In this document: positions 1-7,523 of the stretch, piece by piece
Layout of the letters: the number at the start of each line of letters is the position of its first letter
Position numbering within the stretch: position 1 is the stretch's first letter
From: Lachnospiraceae bacterium
GTDB lineage: Bacteria; Bacillota_A; Clostridia; Lachnospirales; Lachnospiraceae
DNA: 9,365 bases
Assembly (NCBI GenBank): GCA_017523185.1
Contig: JAFWXB010000302.1
Location: 1 to 9,365, forward strand
Direction of reading: 5' to 3'
The notes under the pieces: model-generated
Told to the model about the DNA's origin: nothing
The model's database searches: none
Seen by the model: the letters and a program-made list of their open reading frames with translations, nothing else
Made by a program: the position numbers and the translations under genes

Positions 1-20
1 CAAATTTTTAATAATTAAAA

Positions 21-47
21 TTAGCACTCACCTCTTGACTTGGCTAA
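21..47. promoter_or_regulatory. degenerate CIRCE-like HrcA operator
   Basis: The consensus CIRCE is TTAGCACTC-N9-GAGTGCTAA. Here the left half TTAGCACTC (21-29) is perfect, the spacer is exactly 9 bases (30-38), and the right half reads CTTGGCTAA (39-47), keeping only the last five bases GCTAA. The site overlaps the -35 of the clpB promoter, where a repressor would block transcription. Known: HrcA binds CIRCE upstream of groE and dnaK operons and, in some Firmicutes, clp genes. Inference: weak or decaying HrcA control of clpB. No CtsR heptad repeat was seen upstream. Confidence 0.55.
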
Positions 48-63
48 CAACTCGTGTTATAAC
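35..63 (+). promoter_or_regulatory. sigma-A promoter of clpB
   Basis: The -35 TTGACT (35-40) and -10 TATAAC (58-63) are separated by exactly 17 bases, each one base off consensus. Transcription would start near base 70, leaving a leader of about 110 bases. That leader carries a weak 7-bp inverted repeat (TAGCTTA 111-117 with TAAGCTA 149-155) and ends in the Shine-Dalgarno site AGTGAGG (165-171), 8 bases before the clpB ATG. Confidence 0.7.
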
Positions 64-179
64 AACATTAAAGAAAAATAAAATACTTTTATATGATGTA
101 TAAATAAAAATAGCTTATCAATAATAATGATATGAAGAAACAAAAAATTAAGCTAAGTTAAGAAAGTGAGGTACGCTAC

Positions 180-2795
180 ATGAATATTCAAAAATTTACA
201 CAAAAGTCTATCGAAGCGATTAACGCTTGTGAAAAGTTAGCGTATGATTACGGTAACCAAGAGATAGAACAAGAACATTTATTAGTTGCATTTTTACAGC
301 AACAAGATGGTCTAATTGGAAAATTAATAGAAAAAATGGAAATCAACAAGGAACATTTTACAGAAAATGCAAAACGCAAACTTGCTGCTCGTGTAAAAGT
401 TTCCGGTGGACAGATTTTCATGGGAAAAGATTTGAATAAAGTTTTGATTCATGCAGAAGATGAAGCAAAACAAATGGGAGATGAATATGTTTCGGTAGAA
501 CATTTATTTTTATCCTTATTGAAATATCCAAATCGTGCAATCAAAGAATTAATGAAAGAATATGGACTTACAAGAGAACGTTTCTTAAATGCTCTTGTAA
601 CAGTTCGTGGAAATCAAAGAGTAACTTCTGACAATCCGGAAGCTACTTATGATACATTAGAAAAATATGGATATGATATGGTAGAACGAGCTCGTCAGCA
701 GAAATTAGACCCTGTCATTGGTCGTGATGCAGAAATTCGCAATGTCATTCGTATTTTATCCAGAAAGACAAAAAATAATCCTGTACTTATTGGAGAACCG
801 GGTGTTGGAAAAACAGCCGTAGTGGAAGGCTTAGCACAGCGAATTGTGCGTGGTGATGTTCCGGAAGGATTAAAAGATAAGAAATTATTTGCACTTGATA
901 TGGGAGCACTTGTAGCAGGGGCAAAATATCGTGGAGAATTTGAAGAACGACTCAAAGCTGTATTAGATGAAGTAAAGGCTTCCGAAGGTCAGATTATTTT
1001 ATTCATTGATGAACTTCATACGATTGTTGGAGCAGGAAAAACAGACGGAGCAATGGATGCAGGTCAGTTATTAAAACCAATGCTTGCTCGTGGTGAATTG
1101 CATTGTGTAGGAGCAACAACATTAGATGAATATCGCGAATATATTGAAAAAGATGCAGCATTAGAACGTCGTTTTCAGCCTGTTATGGTAGATGAACCAA
1201 CAACGGAAGATACGATTTCGATTTTACGTGGTTTAAAAGACAGATATGAAGTATATCATGGCGTAAAAATTACAGACTCTGCCCTTGTTTCAGCAGCAGT
1301 TTTATCTAATCGTTATATTTCTGACCGATTTTTACCGGATAAAGCCATTGATTTAGTTGACGAGGCGTGTGCATTAATTAAAACGGAATTAGATTCCATG
1401 CCAACAGAATTAGATGAATTAAATCGTCGTGTTATGCAAATGGAAATAGAAGAAACGGCTTTGAAAAAAGAAACAGACCGTTTAAGTCAGGAACGTCTTG
1501 CAAATTTACAAAAAGAACTTGCAGAACTGCATGATGAATTAAACAATAAAAAAGCCAACTGGGAAAATGAAAAAGATGCTGTAGAAAAAGTAAGTAAACT
1601 TCGTGAAAGCATTGAACATACAAAAAATGAAATTCAGATTGCACAGCAAAATTATGATTTGGAAAAAGCAGCAGAATTGCAGTATGGTGTGCTTCCACAA
1701 ATGGAAAAATAGTTAGAAGCAGAAGAAGAAATTTTAAAGAAACGCGATTTATCTTTAGTTAGAGAAAAAGTAACAGAAGATGAAATTGCAAGAATTATTT
1801 CCCGTTGGACAGGAATTCCGGTTGCAAAATTAACAGAAAGTGAACGCAATAAAACATTACATTTAGATGAAGAACTTCATAAACGTGTGATTGGGCAGGA
1901 AGATGGTGTTACTATGGTAACAGAAGCAATTATTCGTTCGAAAGCAGGTATCAAAGACCCATCTAAACCAATTGGTTCTTTCTTATTTTTAGGACCAACA
2001 GGGGTAGGTAAAACAGAACTTGCAAAAGCACTTGCTGCCAGTCTTTTTGATGATGAAAGCAATATGGTTCGTCTTGATATGAGTGAATATATGGAAAAAT
2101 ATTCCGTATCTCGTTTGATTGGAGCACCTCCTGGATATGTAGGTTATGATGAAGGTGGGCAGTTGACAGAAGCTGTTCGCAGAAAACCATATTCCGTTGT
2201 ATTATTTGATGAAGTCGAAAAAGCACACCCTGATGTTTTTAATGTATTGCTTCAAGTATTAGATGATGGACGTATTACCGATTCACAAGGGCGTACTGTT
2301 GATTTTAAAAATACAATTATTATTATGACAAGTAACTTAGGGTCTTCTTATTTATTAGAAGGTATTGATGAAAATGGTAATATTTCTGTAGAAGCAGAAA
2401 ATAATGTAATGAATGTAGTAAGAGCACATTTTAGACCAGAATTTTTAAATCGTTTAGATGAAATTATTATGTTTAAACCATTAACAAAGCAAAATATTGG
2501 AAATATTATTACACTTATGATGGCAGATTTAAACAGTCGTTTAAGAGATAGAGAATTAGAAGTACGTTTAAGCGATACTGCTTGTGAATTTATTGTAGAG
2601 CATGGCTATGACCCTGTATATGGTGCAAGACCATTAAAACGTTTTCTGCAAAAACACGTAGAAACATTATCAGCAAAACTTATTTTAGCAGATGAAGTTT
2701 CTATGGGAGATATCATTTTTATTGATGTGGAAAATGGAAAGTTAATAGCAAAAAAAATGAAAGAAATGATAAAAAAATTAACAAAACTATTGTAA
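180..2795 (+). pseudogene. clpB: ATP-dependent disaggregase ClpB, interrupted by an in-frame amber codon
   Basis: ClpB/Hsp104 is a cytoplasmic hexameric AAA+ chaperone that works with DnaK to pull polypeptides out of aggregates. The ATG at 180 follows AGTGAGG at 8 bases. In codon numbering: Clp N-domain about 1-145; NBD1 with Walker A GEPGVGKT 205-212, pore-loop [10 protein letters not shown], Walker B ending D277-E278; coiled-coil middle domain about 400-525; NBD2 with Walker A GPTGVGKT 605-612, pore-loop GYVGYDEGG, Walker B D677-E678, sensor-2 GAR 815-817. All catalytic motifs are intact and the 871 codons match the usual family length. Codon 511 (1710-1712) is TAG, inside the middle domain. 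The frame continues without any other defect, giving [20 protein letters not shown] and the usual RWTGIPV. Termination at TAG would give a 510-residue N-domain/NBD1 fragment. A GTG at 1887 or ATG at 1914 could restart NBD2, but neither has a clear Shine-Dalgarno site. The gene is monocistronic, between its own promoter and a terminator. The family identity is certain; whether the gene is dead, suppressed or misread is not. Confidence 0.9.
1710..1712 (+). other. in-frame amber (TAG) codon replacing a family-conserved Gln in clpB
   Basis: The reading runs ...LPQMEK-stop-LEAEEE... ClpB homologues such as the E. coli protein read ELEKQLEA here, so the ancestral codon was very probably CAG and a single C-to-T change explains the stop. 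The frame is the same before and after it, with no insertion or deletion. Other genes in the window encode Gln by CAA or CAG and show no internal TAG, so the codon is not generally reassigned. Confidence 0.9.
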
Positions 2796-2796
2796 G

Positions 2797-2847
2797 GCAC
2801 TCAAATTTCATGTATTCTATATTATATGAGATTTTGAGTGCTTTTTT
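2797..2847 (+). terminator. intrinsic terminator after clpB
   Basis: GCACTCAAA (2797-2805) pairs with TTTGAGTGC (2833-2841), with further partial pairing inside (ATTTCAT with ATGAGAT), followed by a run of six T. It begins one base after the clpB stop codon, so clpB is a transcription unit of its own. Confidence 0.85.
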
Positions 2848-2865
2848 AAAGAGTTGTATGAAGAA

Positions 2866-2910
2866 ATAATTTGTAATATGGAAGATTTTATATTTTAAAA
2901 TACAAATTAT
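2866..2910. repeat. inverted repeat, 10-bp arms
   Basis: ATAATTTGTA (2866-2875) is perfectly complementary to TACAAATTAT (2901-2910). The 25-base loop ends in the 12-base palindrome TATTTTAAAATA (2891-2902), which runs into the right arm. It sits between the clpB terminator and the dispersed repeat, whose left end it overlaps. Base composition is extreme, so chance is possible. Confidence 0.4.
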
Positions 2911-3026
2911 AATTAAGCAAAGATTAAAAAGTGCACAAAAATAGTTTGGATTTGTTTATTAAGCAAAGACATTTACTATTATTATGAATATGTCTTTTTG
3001 TTACGGACAAATTTATGTAATATGCT
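2904..3026 (+). repeat. dispersed palindromic repeat element, copy 1
   Basis: This stretch aligns with the reverse complement of 7524-7649. Identical blocks, in order, are GCACAAAAATA (2933-2943), ATTTGTTTATT (2950-2960), CAAAGACATTT (2964-2974), TGTCTTT (2991-2997) and GACAAATTT (3006-3014). The first three are separated by 6 and 3 bases in both copies. Internal pairing: AAAGACAT with ATGTCTTT, and ATTTGT with ACAAAT outside it, so the element can form a long nested hairpin. It encodes no protein. It may be a MITE-like or REP-like element, or a structured RNA or regulatory module; its identity is unknown to me. Confidence 0.65.
2998..3026 (+). promoter_or_regulatory. candidate promoter for the rarA operon
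   Basis: TTGTTA (2998-3003) and TATGCT (3021-3026), 17 bases apart, each match sigma-A consensus at four of six positions. It is the best candidate I see between the clpB terminator and rarA. If real, it lies in the right end of dispersed repeat copy 1. Confidence 0.35.
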
Positions 3027-3048
3027 ATATATTATTATTTATAGCATA
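3021..3048 (+). repeat. perfect 9-bp hairpin upstream of rarA
   Basis: TATGCTATA (3021-3029) pairs perfectly with TATAGCATA (3040-3048) around a 10-base loop. No T-run follows, so it is not a typical terminator. It overlaps the candidate -10 of rarA and ends 55 bases before the start codon, so it could be an operator or a leader stem-loop. Confidence 0.5.
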
Positions 3049-3103
3049 AATTGCGAAAGCAGATTGTGAATATCTGTTTGAATAAAAATAATGGAGTAAC
3101 AGT

Positions 3104-4420
3104 ATGAACTTATTTGATTATATGAGAGAACAGAATATGAAGTCCGAATCTCCTTTGGCTTCAAGACTTCGTCCAAAGACGTTAGAAGAAGTGGTAGGTC
3201 AAGAGCATATCGTAGGTAAAGGGAAACTGTTATATCGTGCAATCAAAGCAGATAAATTAAGTTCCATTATTTTTTATGGGCCTCCGGGAACAGGTAAAAC
3301 AACGCTTGCAAAAGTAATTGCAAATACAACAAGTGCAGATTTTAAACAAATCAATGCGACTTCTGCAGGCAAAAAGGATATGGAAGAAGTTGTTGCACAA
3401 GCGAAAAATAATCAAGGAATGTATAGTAAAAAAACGATTCTTTTTATTGATGAAATTCATCGTTTTAATAAAGGGCAACAAGATTATTTATTGCCTTATG
3501 TAGAAGATGGCACTATTATTTTGATTGGAGCAACGACAGAAAATCCTTATTTTGAGGTCAATAGTGCACTTTTATCACGTTCTATTTTATTTGAATTAAA
3601 AAAACTCTCAAAAGAAGATATAAAAATATTACTTCTTCGTGCAGTTTCGGATACAGAAAAAGGTATGGGAGCATATCATGCTATTATAGAAGAAGATGCA
3701 TTGGAATTTTTATCGGATATTTGTAATGGAGATGCAAGGTCTGCTCTTACAGCAATTGAACTTGCGATTTTAACGACAGAGCGACAAGAAGATGGATGGA
3801 TTCATATTACACTTGAAGTTGCAAGTGAGTGTATTCAAAAGCGTGTAATATCTTGTGGAAAATCAAGTGATACTCACTATGATGTTATTTCAGCATTTAT
3901 CAAAAGTATGAGAGGTTCTGACCCTGATGCAGCTGTTTATTACTTAGCTCGTATGCTTTATGCAGGAGAGGATATTAAATTTATAGCAAGGCGAATTATG
4001 ATTTGTGCTTCGGAAGATGTTGGAAATGCTGACCCGATGGCACTTGTTGTTGCAACAAATGCTGCATTGGCAGTAGAACGTATCGGAATGCCGGAAGCAA
4101 GAATTATTTTATCGCAGGCAGCAACTTATGTAGCAAGTGCACCAAAAAGTAATTCTGCGTATATTGCAATTGGAAAAGCAATGAATGTTGTACAACAAAC
4201 GAATACACCACCAATTCCAAGTTATTTGCAAGAAGCTACTTATGAAGGTGCAAAAAACTTAGGGCGTGGAATTGGCTATAAATATGCACATGATTATCCA
4301 AATCATTATGTAAAGCAACAATACTTGCCGGATGCACTTGCAAATGAATCATTTTATCAGCCGACAGAAAATGGATATGAAAAACAAATAAAAGAATATT
4401 TGGAACATTTAAAATTATAA
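3104..4420 (+). CDS. rarA: replication-associated recombination protein RarA (MgsA, AAA+ ATPase)
   Basis: RarA/MgsA/WRNIP1-family clamp-loader-like AAA+ ATPase that acts in the cytoplasm at stalled replication forks and binds SSB. The N-terminus has the family signature PLASRLRPKTLEEVVGQEHI (17-36). Walker A GPPGTGKT is at 59-66, Walker B ILFIDEIHR ends at residue 120 with D116-E117, the sensor-1 segment LIGATTENP is about 140-148, and the arginine-finger segment ALLSRS is about 155-160. The C-terminal half carries the conserved tetramerisation region (DPDAAVYYLARM, EDVGNADP, PEARIILSQAA). The 438-residue length is normal. The ATG is preceded by GGAG (3093-3096) at 7 bases. It heads a probable operon: the next gene starts 23 bases after its stop. 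Confidence in the family is very high. Confidence 0.95.
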   Translation: MNLFDYMREQNMKSESPLASRLRPKTLEEVVGQEHIVGKGKLLYRAIKADKLSSIIFYGPPGTGKTTLAKVIANTTSADFKQINATSAGKKDMEEVVAQAKNNQGMYSKKTILFIDEIHRFNKGQQDYLLPYVEDGTIILIGATTENPYFEVNSALLSRSILFELKKLSKEDIKILLLRAVSDTEKGMGAYHAIIEEDALEFLSDICNGDARSALTAIELAILTTERQEDGWIHITLEVASECIQKRVISCGKSSDTHYDVISAFIKSMRGSDPDAAVYYLARMLYAGEDIKFIARRIMICASEDVGNADPMALVVATNAALAVERIGMPEARIILSQAATYVASAPKSNSAYIAIGKAMNVVQQTNTPPIPSYLQEATYEGAKNLGRGIGYKYAHDYPNHYVKQQYLPDALANESFYQPTENGYEKQIKEYLEHLKL

Positions 4421-4443
4421 AAGGAATTAGGAGGAATTTTGGA

Positions 4444-5727
4444 ATGAAACAATATCAGGAAATGACAAGGGACGAATTGCTTTTCGAAAAGACTGCATTG
4501 GAGGCAGAATATGAAAGCATAAAGGCATTAAAATTAAATCTTGATATGTCAAGAGGAAAGCCATCTGCAGAACAGTTGGACCTTTCTATGGGAATTTTAG
4601 ATGCTATTGATTCCAAAACTGCTCTTGTTAGTGAAAATGGAATGGATTTAAGAAACTATGGTGTTTTAGATGGGATTCCGGAAGCAAAGCGTCTTCTTGC
4701 TGAGATGCTTGGTTGTAGTGAAAAGAGCGTAATTGTATATGGTAACTCTAGTTTAAATGTTATGTATGACCAAATTTCAAGAGCAATGGTACTTGGTATT
4801 TGTGGCAATACACCATGGTGCAAATTAGATAAAGTAAAATTTTTATGTCCGGTTCCGGGATATGACAGACATTTTGCAATTACACAATTATTTGGAATTG
4901 AAATGATTAATATTCCACTTTATGAAGATGGTCCGGATATGGATATGGTAGAAGAATATGTCAATAATGACCCTTCTGTAAAAGGAATTTGGTGTGTACC
5001 AAAATATGCAAATCCATCAGGAACTTCATATTCAGATGAAACGGTACTTCGTTTTGCACGTTTAAAACCGGCAGCAGATGATTTCCGTATTTTCTGGGAT
5101 AATGCGTATTGTGTACATCATTTATATGAAGAAAAACAAGATGTTATTTTAAATATTTTAGCAGAATGTGCAGAAGAAGGAAATCCGGATATTGTATTTG
5201 AATTCTGTTCTACCAGTAAAGTAACGTTCCCTGGAGCAGGTATTGCAGCATTAGCAGCATCACCAAAGAATATAGAAGATATTAAAAAACAATTAACAAT
5301 TCAGACAATTGGTTATGATAAAACAAACCAACGTCGTCATGCAATTTATTTTAAAAATTTTGATGGAATTAAACAGCATATGAAAAAACAGGCAGATATT
5401 ATCCGTCCAAAATTTGAAATGTTAGATGAAATGATGTCAAAAGAATTAAAAACGCGTGGAATCGGTAAATGGGTAAATCCAATTGGAGGATATTTTATCT
5501 GTTTTGAATCATTAGAAGGTTGTGCAAAAGATATTATTACAAAATGTAAAGAAGCAGGTGTAACTATGACAGGTGCAGGAGCACCATTCCCATATGGAAA
5601 AGACCCAAAAGATAATGTCATTCGTATTGCACCAACCTATCCATCTTTAGAAGAACTTCGTAAGGCAGCAGAAGTATTTATTGTATGTGTACGTTTAGCA
5701 AGTGTAAATAAATTATTAGAAGTATAG
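4444..5727 (+). CDS. type Ic aspartate aminotransferase (PLP-dependent, PF12897-like)
   Basis: A fold-type I PLP enzyme expected to interconvert aspartate/2-oxoglutarate and oxaloacetate/glutamate in the cytoplasm. Substrate choice is inferred from family. Visible landmarks: N-terminal LDMSRGKP, cofactor-phosphate segment YGNSSLNVMYD, N190 in NPSGTS, D219 and Y222 in WDNAYCVHHL (pyridine ring contacts), the Schiff-base lysine K259 in STSKVTFPGAG, and R394 in VIRIAPTYP (substrate carboxylate). The DNAYCVHHL and STSKVTFPGAG wording and the 427-residue length fit the subgroup once labelled MocR-like, but there is no GntR-type DNA-binding domain, so it is an enzyme and not a regulator. A strong AGGAGG (4429-4434) lies 9 bases upstream of ATG. 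The gene ends in TAG immediately followed by in-frame TAA. The link to rarA seems to be co-transcription only. Confidence 0.88.
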   Translation: MKQYQEMTRDELLFEKTALEAEYESIKALKLNLDMSRGKPSAEQLDLSMGILDAIDSKTALVSENGMDLRNYGVLDGIPEAKRLLAEMLGCSEKSVIVYGNSSLNVMYDQISRAMVLGICGNTPWCKLDKVKFLCPVPGYDRHFAITQLFGIEMINIPLYEDGPDMDMVEEYVNNDPSVKGIWCVPKYANPSGTSYSDETVLRFARLKPAADDFRIFWDNAYCVHHLYEEKQDVILNILAECAEEGNPDIVFEFCSTSKVTFPGAGIAALAASPKNIEDIKKQLTIQTIGYDKTNQRRHAIYFKNFDGIKQHMKKQADIIRPKFEMLDEMMSKELKTRGIGKWVNPIGGYFICFESLEGCAKDIITKCKEAGVTMTGAGAPFPYGKDPKDNVIRIAPTYPSLEELRKAAEVFIVCVRLASVNKLLEV

Positions 5728-5756
5728 TAAGCATTTTTTTAATTGAGGAAATGAGT

Positions 5757-6227
5757 ATGACGCGAAAAGAAAAAGCTATGCAATATTTTTTAGATGGATA
5801 TAATTGTTCACAATGTATTTTACTTGCATTTGAAGATGTATATGAGTTAGACGCAAAAACAGCATTAAAAATAGCTTCTCCATTTGGAGGAGGAATGGGA
5901 AGACTTCGTGAGGTTTGTGGAAGTGTTTCAGGGATGTTTATGGTACTTGGACTTTTATATGGATATGATGACGCAGAAAATTATGAAGGTAAAAAAGCAT
6001 TATATGAACATGTACAAGAACTTGCACGTCGTTATGAACAAGCAAATGGTTCTATTATTTGTCGTGAATTATTAGGTCTTGATGTAAAAAGACAAGAAGC
6101 TACACCAGAACAAAGAACCGAAGAATATTATAAAAAACGTTCATGTAAAGAGAGTGTAGGAAGTGCAGCAGAAATTTTAGAACAGTATTTAAACGAATTA
6201 GGAAAATTTCACACTTCAAATGTGTAA
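5757..6227 (+). CDS. C_GCAxxG_C_C family putative redox-active protein
   Basis: A small cytoplasmic protein of the C_GCAxxG_C_C family (PF09719/TIGR01909), common in anaerobes, presumed redox-active or metal-binding from its cysteines; no reaction is established. Numbering from the ATG at 5757 (156 residues), cysteines are at 17 and 20 (GYNCSQC), 54 (CGSVSG, where the family motif is CGAxxG), 102 (IICRELLG) and 130 (RSC). The glycine-rich FGGGMGR precedes C54. Start choice: ATG at 5751 is only 2 bases from the Shine-Dalgarno TTGAGG (ends 5748), whereas the in-frame ATG at 5757 has 8-base spacing, so 5757 is preferred. It lies 29 bases after the aminotransferase stop with no terminator between and is probably the last gene of the rarA operon. 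The Ser in place of the motif Ala is a mild variation. Confidence 0.85.
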   Translation: MTRKEKAMQYFLDGYNCSQCILLAFEDVYELDAKTALKIASPFGGGMGRLREVCGSVSGMFMVLGLLYGYDDAENYEGKKALYEHVQELARRYEQANGSIICRELLGLDVKRQEATPEQRTEEYYKKRSCKESVGSAAEILEQYLNELGKFHTSNV

Positions 6228-6267
6228 GCATTTATTGCTAAGTATGTATGAAAAAATAAATTTTAAG

Positions 6268-6311
6268 AGTAAAAATCCATACAAAATTTGTTTTGTAAAT
6301 GGATTTTTACT
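6268..6311 (+). terminator. strong long hairpin closing the rarA operon
   Basis: AGTAAAAATCCAT (6268-6280) pairs perfectly with ATGGATTTTTACT (6299-6311). Six more pairs (ACAAAA 6281-6286 with TTTTGT 6291-6296) continue inward after a 2-base bulge, leaving a 4-base TTTG loop. The 19-bp stem lies 40 bases after the stop codon. No T-run follows the stem; the T-rich stretch is inside the right arm. Termination is the likely role, but it is not canonical. A second short hairpin (TTACTG 6314-6319, CAGTAA 6332-6337) follows at once. Confidence 0.6.
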
Positions 6312-6348
6312 TGTTACTGGTCGTATGTGAACAGTAAGTTTAGTTATG

Positions 6349-6401
6349 AGCAAATAGCGAAAACATAAGAACTTTTCTTTACGAATTTTGGTTTATTTGC
6401 T
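6349..6401. promoter_or_regulatory. inverted repeat bracketing the chemoreceptor promoter
   Basis: AGCAAATA (6349-6356) is perfectly complementary to TATTTGCT (6394-6401). The right arm ends on the first base of the -10 and the left arm lies upstream of the -35, so it could be an operator or a DNA loop site. Eight AT-rich base pairs could arise by chance. Confidence 0.3.
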
Positions 6402-6406
6402 ATAAT
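6378..6406 (+). promoter_or_regulatory. sigma-A promoter of the chemoreceptor gene
   Basis: TTTACG (6378-6383), a 17-base spacer and a perfect TATAAT (6401-6406). Expected start near 6413, giving a leader of about 29 bases before ATG 6442. No flagellar sigma-28-type promoter (TAAA and GCCGATAA) is seen. Confidence 0.72.
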
Positions 6407-6441
6407 ATGTTTAGGTATGTTTAAAAGATGAGGGGTTGCTT

Positions 6442-7434
6442 ATGTTTTTTTCAAGAAAAGATAAGGAAATAGCTGAAAAAGCTGAAAAAAATAAAATAAA
6501 AAATATGCTTTCGGAGGTAAAAACGGATGCAGAAACACTTGCAGATTCTATTAATGATGCAAATGAACAAATTCGTGTTGTATCTCAAGAAGTAACAAGT
6601 ATGTCTAGTGTTATGCAGGAATTTACTGCATCTTTACAAGAAATGTCTTCTAATATTATAGAAGTTAGTGATGCTATGGAAGAAATGGACGAGATGTTTA
6701 TGCATATGAGTGAAGAAGCCAAAGATGGAGCAGATTATGCACAAAACAGTAATAATGAAGCATATGACATTATGAAGAAGTCTGAAGCAGAACGTCATGA
6801 AGTAGAAGCAATGGCAAGTGAAGTAGAAGCATCTATGAAAGTAAAGATTGAAGAATCTAAAAAAGCAGAACGTATTTTAGATTTAACAAATGATATTCTT
6901 GAAATAGCAGACCAAACAAACCTTTTGGCATTAAATGCATCTATTGAAGCAGCTCATGCAGGTGATGCTGGTCGAGGGTTTGCTATTGTTGCAGATGAAA
7001 TTAATAAACTTGCAGCCAGTACGCGTACAACAGCAAGTGAAATTGTAGGACTTTCCAATACCGTACTTACAGCTGTAAGTCAACTTGCAGAGGAAGCAAA
7101 TAAAGTGTTGGAATTTATGAAAGAAAGAACCGTTGGCAGTTATTCAGAACTTGTAAAAGTCGGACATAAATATCAAGGCGATTCAAAAATTATGTTTGAC
7201 AAAATGCAAGATTTTTCTTATATTGCACAAACGCTTTCTACCCAGTTAAATGAAGCAACAAAATCAATTGAAGTTATTAAAAGTGCATCAAATGAGTCTA
7301 CAGAAGCTATGAGTGAAGTAACAAATAGCGTTATGATGATTTCAGACCATATAGATGAAATTCAATTACGAAATAATGAAAATGATAAAAGTGCAAAAAG
7401 TTTAAAGAATAATATACAAAAACATTGGAAATAA
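6442..7434 (+). CDS. soluble methyl-accepting chemotaxis-like protein (MCP signalling domain only)
   Basis: A cytoplasmic chemoreceptor-type protein of 330 residues. It contains the MCP signalling hairpin whose tip contacts CheA and Che[19 protein letters not shown] begins at D157 and continues [18 protein letters not shown]. Flanking regions are long Glu/Ala/Ser-rich coiled coils with Met- and Glu-rich heptads. There is no signal peptide, transmembrane segment, HAMP domain or recognisable ligand-binding domain; a charged segment of about 20 residues precedes the coiled coil. Start choice: ATG 6442 lies 6 bases after AGGGG (6431-6435); an in-frame TTG at 6436 abuts the Shine-Dalgarno site and is rejected. 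It is monocistronic, with its own promoter and terminator, and no che or flagellar genes are nearby. It may sense an internal signal or act as an accessory in receptor arrays. The tip EINKLAAST departs from the usual EVRKLAERS. Confidence 0.9.
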   Translation: MFFSRKDKEIAEKAEKNKIKNMLSEVKTDAETLADSINDANEQIRVVSQEVTSMSSVMQEFTASLQEMSSNIIEVSDAMEEMDEMFMHMSEEAKDGADYAQNSNNEAYDIMKKSEAERHEVEAMASEVEASMKVKIEESKKAERILDLTNDILEIADQTNLLALNASIEAAHAGDAGRGFAIVADEINKLAASTRTTASEIVGLSNTVLTAVSQLAEEANKVLEFMKERTVGSYSELVKVGHKYQGDSKIMFDKMQDFSYIAQTLSTQLNEATKSIEVIKSASNESTEAMSEVTNSVMMISDHIDEIQLRNNENDKSAKSLKNNIQKHWK

Positions 7435-7445
7435 GTTTCTATATC

Positions 7446-7499
7446 AAAAGAAGTATCATAAGATAACGTATTTTAGTTATTGGTGATGCTTCTTTTTAT
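7446..7499 (+). terminator. intrinsic terminator after the chemoreceptor gene
   Basis: AAAAGAAGTATCA (7446-7458) pairs with TGATGCTTCTTTT (7484-7496) with one G-T wobble. An inner stem ATAAC/GTTAT (7463-7467, 7476-7480) stacks within, and the T-run is at the 3' side. It starts 11 bases after the stop codon. Confidence 0.85.
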
Positions 7500-7523
7500 T
7501 TATCATCATAAATGAGTAAATTT

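Noticed and set aside
695..955. Minus-strand reading frames within clpB, rarA, the aminotransferase and the secretion ATPase
   Set aside because: They lie antisense to strongly conserved coding sequence, have no recognisable domains, and are shadows of the real frames.
180..2795. Genome-wide reassignment of TAG to Gln explaining the clpB stop
   Set aside because: Gln is encoded by CAA or CAG throughout the other genes, no other internal TAG is seen, and TAG serves as a stop at 5725-5727. A single event is the simpler reading.
6436..6441. TTG at 6436 as start of the chemoreceptor gene
   Set aside because: It directly abuts the AGGGG ribosome site; ATG 6442 has proper 6-base spacing.
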